Origin: Eubacterium sp. | GTDB taxonomy: Bacteria > Bacillota > Clostridia > Lachnospirales > Lachnospiraceae | Assembly: GCA_022776205.1 (NCBI GenBank) | Contig: JALFIK010000178.1 | Location: 1 to 9,375, forward strand | DNA length: 9,375 bases | Direction: 5' to 3' | Part shown: piece after piece, positions 5,911 through 9,375 of the stretch | Layout of the letters: every line of letters begins with the position of its first letter | Position numbering within the stretch: position 1 is the first letter of the stretch | Position numbers and translations under genes: made by a program | Notes under the pieces: model-generated | What the model saw: the letters and a program-made list of their open reading frames with translations, nothing else | What the model was told of the DNA's origin: nothing | Databases searched by the model: none

Positions 5911-6675
5911 ATGAAAAAATCAAAACTTGTATTGCAGAAAAAATTTATTTCGAGTTTTGTGATTGCAGCTTTTTTAATTCTTTCTGTGCTCACTGCTTAT
6001 AATATTAAGATGGATAAGAAAAATCCGGCAGCACAGACACAGACAACGAAAGAAACGAGTAAAAGTGATGCAGTGATCGGACCGGTGTCCGGGAACGGGG
6101 AAGATGCGGAAGAAAATAATGATATGGATGTCCCGGAAGAAGAGCAGATGAAAGAGAAAATGACAGAGGACAGGGAGGAGTCAGAGGAGCAGGAGACGAC
6201 AGCGAAACATAACAGTCGGAAGTCTGACAGCAGTAAAGAAGAGGAAAATACTTTTCATTATGATGGAAAAACAAAGCTTAGCTGGCCGGTAATGGGTAAT
6301 ATCCTTCTCCCATACAGTATGGATGCAACAGTGTACTACACGACTCTTGATCAGTATGCATGTAATGATGGTATTTTAATTGGCGCATCTGTTGGGGATG
6401 AAGTAAAATCTCCGACCGATGGAAGAATTATCAATGTGACAAAAACGGATCGCTATGGCAAGATGGTGACCATTCTTCTTGGAAATTATTACGAAATTTC
6501 CTGTGCCCAGCTTGATGACGTGAAATACGAAATCGGAGACGAGGTAAAAGAAGGAGATGTGATTGGTACGGTGGCAAAACCATCAAGAGCTTTTGTTTTG
6601 GAAGGACCAAATGTTTTTGTAAAAATGACGTATAAAGGGAAACCGGTAAATCCGGTGAATTATCTGCGTTCTTAA
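5911..6675 (+). CDS. spoIIQ: SpoIIQ-like forespore protein, degenerate LytM/M23 domain
   Basis: In sporulating cells SpoIIQ is the forespore half of the SpoIIQ-SpoIIIAH channel and helps hold the engulfing membranes. This protein has a short basic N-terminus, one membrane segment (about residues 12-32), a strongly acidic Glu-rich linker (about 60-113) and a C-terminal LytM/peptidase M23 fold (about 123-254; VGDEVKSPTDGRI and VKEGDVIGTV are typical). All zinc-ligand sites I can align are replaced. The HxGxD position reads NDGILI (Asn152), the YAHL position reads CAQL (Gln200), and the HLHFE position reads NVFVK. It should therefore be a binding scaffold, not an endopeptidase. The frame opens at 5863, but ATG 5911 follows AGAGGTGATGAA and starts right before the membrane anchor. 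Adjacency to spoIID supports the name. Confidence 0.82.
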   Translation: MKKSKLVLQKKFISSFVIAAFLILSVLTAYNIKMDKKNPAAQTQTTKETSKSDAVIGPVSGNGEDAEENNDMDVPEEEQMKEKMTEDREESEEQETTAKHNSRKSDSSKEEENTFHYDGKTKLSWPVMGNILLPYSMDATVYYTTLDQYACNDGILIGASVGDEVKSPTDGRIINVTKTDRYGKMVTILLGNYYEISCAQLDDVKYEIGDEVKEGDVIGTVAKPSRAFVLEGPNVFVKMTYKGKPVNPVNYLRS

Positions 6676-6857
6676 TTGGAACGAAAGACGGGCTTTCAGA
6701 ATAGGATAAAGAAGGGACAGGAAAACCTTTAAAAATACAGCCGGGATTTTTTTACAAAAGGATTTGTTTTTTAATAAGTTACCGGCTTTATTCCGGCTGA
6801 TAAAATAGGAAGGGCTTTATAGCCCTTCCAAAAAGAAAATACAAATCATAAAAAGTA
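6676..6857. other. Intergenic region after spoIIQ with two hairpins
   Basis: No gene is supported here. CAGCCGGGAT (6738-6747) pairs with ATTCCGGCTG (6790-6799) across a T-rich loop holding a weak ACAAA/TTTGT hairpin followed by T-runs. GGAAGGGCT (6808-6816) pairs perfectly with AGCCCTTCC (6821-6829). Both main stems have T-tracts only on their minus-strand 3' sides (TATTTTT and TATTTTAT), so they look more like leftward terminators. The weak inner hairpin is the best candidate for ending spoIIQ transcription. Confidence 0.5.
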
Positions 6858-6866
6858 TGCTATACT
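6858..6866 (+). promoter_or_regulatory. Candidate extended -10 promoter of GIY-YIG leader
   Basis: TGC followed directly by TATACT (6861-6866) makes an extended -10 element; no good -35 is visible. Transcription would start near 6873 and run through a leader of about 105 nt before meeting the terminator at 6941-6977. Confidence 0.5.
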
Positions 6867-6872
6867 GTAATA

Positions 6873-6940
6873 TAAAAAGAAAAAAGCGGACGGCAGAGTG
6901 CCGAATGGCTACATAGGTATTTTGTGGTTCGAAGAGAGTA
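6873..6940 (+). ncRNA. Structured leader upstream of GIY-YIG gene
   Basis: Between the extended -10 promoter and the terminator lie two local hairpins: CGGCA-GAG-TGCCG (6891-6903) and GGCTACA (6907-6913) with TGTGGTT (6923-6929, several G-U pairs). Together with the terminator at 6941-6977 just ahead of the ribosome site, this is the layout of an attenuator or riboswitch. I could not match it to a known aptamer or T-box. It could instead be an independent small RNA. Confidence 0.4.
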
Positions 6941-6977
6941 AGACCCCGGAAGGCCGGAATGCTTTCCGGGGTTTCTT
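6941..6977 (+). terminator. Intrinsic terminator just before GIY-YIG gene
   Basis: CCCCGGAA (6944-6951) pairs with TTCCGGGG (6964-6971), extended by A43-T72 and outer pairs, followed by TTTCTTT. It ends only 22 bases before the ATG at 7000. Transcription of the GIY-YIG gene from the upstream promoter must therefore read through it. Confidence 0.8.
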
Positions 6978-6999
6978 TAAGAAGGAGAAATGAGAATCC

Positions 7000-7260
7000 A
7001 TGAATTATACATACATGGTAAGGTGTAGTGACGGGACATTGTACACGGGATGGACGAACGATCTTGCTAAGAGACTTCATGCTCATAATTGTGGGTCCGG
7101 AGCGAAGTATACGAAAAGCCGTCGCCCCGTGGAGCTTGTTTATTATGAAGAATTTCAGACTAAAAAAGAGGCGATGCAGAGGGAGTATGCGATCAAGCAG
7201 CTTTCCAAAAAGGAAAAGCTCTCCCTGATTGAAAGAGGGAGAGCAGTAAAAAATCTCTGA
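7000..7260 (+). CDS. Small GIY-YIG nuclease-domain protein (UPF0213/YhbQ type)
   Basis: This is an 86-aa stand-alone GIY-YIG domain. The first motif is YTYMVRC (residues 3-9, in place of GIY) and the second is LYTGWT (14-19, in place of YIG). Arg25 and His27 follow in DLAKRLHAHN, and Glu62 in AMQREYAIKQLSK is the metal-binding catalytic glutamate. All catalytic positions are kept, so it may be an active DNA endonuclease; E. coli YhbQ-type proteins have been linked to DNA repair or degradation. ATG at 7000 follows GAAGGAG by 12 bases, slightly far, but no better in-frame start exists. It is preceded by a terminator-containing leader and converges on the hemolysin III gene seven bases away; that gene's likely terminator lies inside its last codons. 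Confidence 0.9.
   Translation: MNYTYMVRCSDGTLYTGWTNDLAKRLHAHNCGSGAKYTKSRRPVELVYYEEFQTKKEAMQREYAIKQLSKKEKLSLIERGRAVKNL
7211..7244 (-). terminator. Leftward terminator inside end of GIY-YIG gene
   Basis: GCTCTCCCT (7218-7226) pairs perfectly with AGGGAGAGC (7236-7244). On the minus strand it is followed by TTTTCCTTTTT. It therefore looks like the terminator of the minus-strand hemolysin III gene, placed within the opposing coding region. Confidence 0.65.
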
Positions 7261-7266
7261 TTTTTT
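7248..7266. terminator. AT-rich hairpin between converging genes
   Basis: AAAAAATC (7248-7255), loop TCT, GATTTTTT (7259-7266) is a perfect palindrome that includes the GIY-YIG stop codon. It offers a T-run in both directions, but the stem is AT-rich, so it is a weak terminator at best. Confidence 0.45.
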
Positions 7267-7267
7267 G

Positions 7268-7918
7268 TCAAATAAGATAAACATACATGAATATGAAGTG
7301 ACAGATACTTCCTGCCATGACAAACAGGTGGAAGATTTCATGGCTTCCGAAGTTTTTTGGTAATTTATTAAAAATGGGAAGTTTTAATCCGTATATAACG
7401 CCTCCGATGGTGTAGATGATCCCACCGGCAAACAGCCATCCGAAAGCCGAAGCCGGGAGGCTTGCAAGCAGAGGTTTCAATACAAGGACACACGTCCAGC
7501 CCATTCCAATATAAATAACGGAACTTACCCAGTGAGGGCAGTTTATGAAAAATATTTTTAAAATAATACCGAGCACTGCCACGGACCAGACGAGAAGGAG
7601 AAGGGGGATGCCCTGTTTTTTATCCAGAACAAGCAGGCAGACCGGAGTGTATGAACCGGCAATCAGCACAAATATCATGGAATGGTCAATTCTTCGGAAG
7701 AACAAATTTACTTTATTCGAAATATTGAGGGAGTGGTATAATGTGCTTGCCCCATAAAGAAAAATCATACTCAGGATGAATACTGTCATGGAAAAAACAG
7801 CAAGGGAATTGTTGGTGTGTTCCGCCTTAAGAATAAGTGGAAAGGCGCAGATTACTGCCCCAATCATTGCAATTAGATGGGTGATGGCACTTCCCGGATC
7901 TTTAAATTTTCTGTACAT
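7268..7918 (-). CDS. Hemolysin III / PAQR-family membrane protein
   Basis: This is a polytopic membrane protein of the hemolysin III/YqfA/PAQR family, 216 aa, with about seven hydrophobic helices as expected. Family motifs are visible: ITHLIAMIGA near the N-terminus, YGASTLYHS (His62), RRIDHSMIF (Asp78, His79) and the last-helix block HEIFHLFVMAGSICH (His193, His197, His207). These His and Asp residues are the likely metal site by comparison with adiponectin receptors. The bacterial role is poorly settled; membrane-lipid or fluidity homeostasis has been proposed, and hemolysis was seen for the Bacillus cereus founder protein. The start is secure: ATG 7918 follows AAAAGGAGGT with eight bases spacing. 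It is transcribed away from the amidase gene at 8107, sharing an AT-rich promoter region. Confidence 0.92.
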   Translation of the reverse strand: MYRKFKDPGSAITHLIAMIGAVICAFPLILKAEHTNNSLAVFSMTVFILSMIFLYGASTLYHSLNISNKVNLFFRRIDHSMIFVLIAGSYTPVCLLVLDKKQGIPLLLLVWSVAVLGIILKIFFINCPHWVSSVIYIGMGWTCVLVLKPLLASLPASAFGWLFAGGIIYTIGGVIYGLKLPIFNKLPKNFGSHEIFHLFVMAGSICHFIFMYVYLI

Positions 7919-7986
7919 AATGATAACCTCCTTTTAAGTCAGGTAATTGAAATGAGATTTCAGTTATCTTTATTAATAATAATGAT

Positions 7987-7996
7987 ATTATATGAT
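7987..7996. promoter_or_regulatory. Overlapping divergent -10 boxes (hlyIII / amidase)
   Basis: On the minus strand TATAAT (7992-7987) precedes the hemolysin III gene by about 70 bases. On the plus strand TATGAT (7991-7996) could serve the amidase gene. Neither has a convincing -35, so both are tentative. Confidence 0.35.
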
Positions 7997-8013
7997 ATAG
8001 TTTTTAAAACTAT
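7997..8013. promoter_or_regulatory. 17-bp palindrome, candidate operator
   Basis: ATAGTTTT-T-AAAACTAT is a perfect palindrome centred on 8005. It lies across the spacer and -35 region of the leftward promoter and the predicted start of the rightward one. That is where a dimeric repressor could control both genes. No regulator gene is adjacent, so the binder is unknown. Confidence 0.35.
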
Positions 8014-8106
8014 GTGTTGATAGAATGAATATTATCACAAAGAGTAATGAAATGCAAGATAAAATTTTTGAGAAACTAAAAGCAGTGGGAAAGGAATCAA
8101 TAGGAA

Positions 8107-8925
8107 ATGAGAATCGCAATGGCACAGATGGATATTATGTGGGAGAACATTCCCGGAAATAAGAGAAAGGTAGTTGGTTTTATTGAGGAAGCCCGAAAAA
8201 GACAGGCGGATTGTGTGGTGTTTCCGGAAATGACTCTTACTGGATTTTCCATGAATGTGGAGGAGACCGGAGCCAGATGGAAGGAGCAGGTGGAATTTTT
8301 TAAGGAAGCGAGCCTGGATTATCAGATTACGTGCGTGTTTGGTTATGCCATGCCAATCTCTGACGTGATTCTGGAGAAGCATCCGGACTGGCGACATTAT
8401 CAGAACCGGCTGGGTATTGTGGAAAATGGACAGTTTAAGGCAAGTTATGCGAAGATTCATCCCTTTACCCTTGGGATGGAAGGTGAGTATTATCAGGGGG
8501 GCGAGGAGGTGTTTACGGTTCCCTGGAGGGATACAAAAGTAAGTGCCTTTATTTGTTATGATTTGCGTTTTCCGGAAATTTTTCAGCTCGTTTCCGATCA
8601 GAGTGAGATTATTTTTGTAATCGCTAACTGGCCGGGCAGCCGTATTTCCCAGTGGGAAACTCTCCTTCGTGCCAGGGCCATGGAGACACAGGCATTTGTG
8701 GTGGGAGTAAACCGGACGGGGGATGGAGATGGACTTCATTATAATGGTCATTCGGTGATTTACGGACCGAACGGAGAACAAATTACTACGATTCAGGAAA
8801 GAGAATGCCTCGTGACCGGTGATATTGATTTAAGTATGGTCAAAAAAAGCAGAGAGTATATTCCGCTCAGGAAGGACCGGAGGGAGAAACTTTATATAAA
8901 GTTATGGAAAGATTCCACATTTTAG
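8107..8925 (+). CDS. Nitrilase-superfamily omega-amidase (YafV/Nit2-like)
   Basis: This is a carbon-nitrogen hydrolase that should cleave the amide of 2-oxoglutaramate, 2-oxosuccinamate or a related 2-oxo acid amide. The catalytic triad is Glu41 (VVFPEMTLTGFSMN), Lys116 (YAKIHPF) and Cys150 (FICYDLRFPE). The TGFSMN, EYYQGG, ANWPGSRISQW and LRARAMETQAFVVGVNRTG blocks match the YafV/omega-amidase branch better than beta-ureidopropionase or NAD synthetase. The length of 272 aa is slightly above YafV (256). ATG 8107 is preceded by GGAAAGGAA at a rather long spacing and by AGGA at a very short one; it still fits the family N-terminus (MRIAMAQMDI). Bacillus MtnU, an omega-amidase, belongs to methionine salvage, an intriguing echo of the MtnK-like kinases, but the genes are about 4.4 kb apart and not in one operon. 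Confidence 0.9.
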   Translation: MRIAMAQMDIMWENIPGNKRKVVGFIEEARKRQADCVVFPEMTLTGFSMNVEETGARWKEQVEFFKEASLDYQITCVFGYAMPISDVILEKHPDWRHYQNRLGIVENGQFKASYAKIHPFTLGMEGEYYQGGEEVFTVPWRDTKVSAFICYDLRFPEIFQLVSDQSEIIFVIANWPGSRISQWETLLRARAMETQAFVVGVNRTGDGDGLHYNGHSVIYGPNGEQITTIQERECLVTGDIDLSMVKKSREYIPLRKDRREKLYIKLWKDSTF

Positions 8926-8948
8926 AAAAAAATACCCGAAAAATTTAT

Positions 8949-8977
8949 TTGACGGACATGTTTAGCTGTGTTATTAT
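8949..8977 (+). promoter_or_regulatory. Strong sigma-A promoter of small RNA/helicase leader
   Basis: TTGACG (8949-8954), a 17-base spacer and TATTAT (8972-8977) are close to consensus in both boxes and spacing. Start is expected near 8984. The adjacent AAGGAG (8978-8983) lies upstream of that start, so it should not act as a ribosome site for the tiny frames just after it. Confidence 0.75.
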
Positions 8978-8983
8978 AAGGAG

Positions 8984-9064
8984 AAATGCAAAATGGATGA
9001 CAGTTAAAGACAAGAGTGCCGTTAGCTTAGCTCTATTTCCTGTTGGATGATAGAGCTATTTTTT
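8984..9064 (+). ncRNA. Short transcript: small RNA or attenuated leader
   Basis: A strong promoter and an intrinsic terminator bracket about 80 nt with no meaningful reading frame; only MQNG and MDDS mini-frames occur. It is either an independent small RNA or the truncated form of a leader for the DEAD-box helicase gene 225 bases further on. No known RNA family was recognised. Confidence 0.5.
9028..9064 (+). terminator. Intrinsic terminator of short transcript
   Basis: TAGCTCTAT (9028-9036) pairs perfectly with ATAGAGCTA (9050-9058), with an inner TCC/GGA extension, followed by six T (9059-9064). No other terminator was seen between the amidase stop and this point. Confidence 0.85.
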
Positions 9065-9105
9065 ATAGAATGGGAAAGGCCAGGGCCTTTGCCATTCTAT
9101 AAAAA
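9060..9105. repeat. 46-bp near-perfect palindrome, repeat copy 1
   Basis: Positions 9060-9081 pair with 9084-9105 with a single G/G mismatch (9074/9091). The 30-bp core at 9069-9098 begins AATGGGAAAGGCC and ends TTTGCCATTCT. The same core occurs again at 9200-9229 in the same orientation with the same mismatch. It abuts the terminator T-run at 9064. Confidence 0.85.
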
Positions 9106-9199
9106 CCCTCCGGGGGATGCACACTCGCGCGAAAGGAAGATGTCGCAGATGCGACCGCGCTCGGTGCGAGAGTTCCGCGAGCGGAACTCTATGTCACAA
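9106..9199. repeat. GC-rich hairpin cluster between repeat copies
   Basis: Perfect hairpins include GTCGC-AGAT-GCGAC (9142-9155) and AGAGTTCCGC-GA-GCGGAACTCT (9169-9190). CTCGC (9124-9128) also pairs with GCGAG (9166-9170). The segment is clearly richer in GC than the flanking genes and reads as a folded RNA or an inserted extragenic element. The reading frames crossing it show no gene-like features. Confidence 0.6.
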
Positions 9200-9229
9200 A
9201 ATGGGAAAGGCCAGGGCCTTTGCCATTCT
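9200..9229. repeat. 30-bp palindrome core, repeat copy 2
   Basis: The 30 bases are identical to 9069-9098, offset by 131 bp, in direct orientation. Here the arms are not extended: the flanking base pair 9199/9228 is mismatched. The stem therefore covers only 9200-9227. Confidence 0.85.
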
Positions 9230-9288
9230 TTAAAAATCCCCTCAAAAGTGAGGGCTGTGATATGAGTAGAAAGAAAGAGGATTATTGA

Positions 9289-9375
9289 ATGGAAACGATA
9301 CAGTTTAATGAACTTAATATTAGACCGGAGATTATAAAGGCAGTTGCCCATATGGGATTTGAGGCGATGTCACCG
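9289..9375 (+). CDS. DEAD-box RNA helicase, N-terminus only
   Basis: Only the first 29 codons are in the window. METIQFNELNIRPEIIKAVAHMGFEAMSP is cut just before the expected P-IQ of the Q-motif. The pattern (F-x-E/D-L-N-I at the start, ILKAV-x-x-MGF-E-x-x-x-P) is the standard opening of CshA/DeaD-type ATP-dependent RNA helicases, which unwind RNA duplexes in ribosome assembly, cold adaptation and mRNA decay. ATG 9289 follows AAGAGG by eight bases. The long, highly folded region upstream may be its leader, a fitting target for self-regulation by a helicase, though that link is inference. No ATPase motifs can be checked here. Confidence 0.82.
   Translation, partial: METIQFNELNIRPEIIKAVAHMGFEAMSP

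Larger units (their letters stand above)
8926..9288. other. Intergenic region ahead of DEAD-box helicase gene
   Basis: These 363 bases hold no convincing gene. In order they contain a strong sigma-A promoter, a transcript of about 80 nt closed by a terminator, a 46-bp palindrome, a GC-rich hairpin cluster, a second copy of the palindrome core, and the helicase ribosome site AAGAGG (9275-9280). Reading frames across it are made of hairpin arms and lack ribosome sites. Confidence 0.7.

Noticed and set aside
6817..7341. 174-aa minus-strand frame opposite the GIY-YIG gene
   Set aside because: It is antisense to the GIY-YIG gene, its leader and the hemolysin III end. The composition is low-complexity and aromatic-rich with no motif, and there is no ribosome site.
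8025..8162. Possible 45-aa plus-strand peptide overlapping the amidase start
   Set aside because: An open frame begins at ATG 8025 but has no ribosome site, and its second half simply reads the amidase start in another frame.
8035..8781. 248-aa minus-strand frame opposite the amidase
   Set aside because: It is a shadow of a clearly conserved nitrilase-family gene, with no family motif of its own.
9060..9229. CRISPR array
   Set aside because: There are only two copies, the repeat is a full palindrome, the single spacer-sized interval is about 100 bp and itself made of hairpins, and no cas gene is present.
9047..9351. 72-aa and 84-aa frames across the hairpin cluster
   Set aside because: Their residues come from palindrome arms, giving mirrored translations on the two strands. 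They lack ribosome sites, and one crosses the helicase start.

Overview
The window looks like a chromosomal segment of a gut-type, endospore-forming anaerobe of the Clostridia, most likely Lachnospiraceae. The reasons are moderate-to-low GC, strong AGGAGG-type ribosome sites, a bacterial microcompartment (BMC) locus of the propanediol/deoxysugar type, and an adjacent spoIID-spoIIQ pair. The genus call is inference; no rRNA or marker gene is present.

Layout. (1) 5-556 (+): a PduT-like tandem-domain BMC shell protein keeping the Fe-S cysteine. It is followed at about 605-692 by an unidentified, apparently pseudoknotted RNA element and then by a 114-residue orphan protein (739-1083). (2) 1086-1140: a long terminator hairpin between converging units. 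(3) 4576-1163 (-): a four-gene operon encoding a PduU/EutS-type shell protein, an EutP/PduV-type small GTPase, and two tandem paralogous kinases of the methylthioribose-kinase (MtnK)/aminoglycoside-phosphotransferase fold. (4) 4940-6675 (+): spoIID and a SpoIIQ-like protein, each preceded by a plausible sporulation promoter (sigma-E-like and sigma-F-like respectively). (5) 6858-7260 (+): a promoter, a leader of about 105 nt ending in a strong terminator, then a small GIY-YIG protein. (6) 7918-7268 (-): a hemolysin III/PAQR-like membrane protein, divergent from (7) a nitrilase-family omega-amidase (8107-8925, +). (8) 8949-9288: a strong promoter, a transcript of about 80 nt ending in a terminator, two copies of a 30-bp palindrome and a cluster of GC-rich hairpins. 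Then comes the start of a DEAD-box RNA helicase (9289 to the window end).

How the genes fit together. The shell proteins, GTPase and MtnK-like kinases probably serve a catabolic microcompartment. My inference is that the kinases phosphorylate a 5-deoxy- or 5-methylthio-pentose, so that isomerase and aldolase steps can yield an aldehyde handled inside the shell; the core enzymes would lie outside the window. SpoIID and SpoIIQ act together during forespore engulfment. The remaining genes look like housekeeping neighbours.

The least explained signals are the RNA element next to the shell gene, the two leader/attenuator-like RNAs (before the GIY-YIG gene and before the helicase), and the palindromic repeats in front of the helicase. 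Several starts were moved inward from the longest possible reading frame on ribosome-site and family-alignment grounds: kinase 2, EutP, PduU, SpoIID and SpoIIQ.
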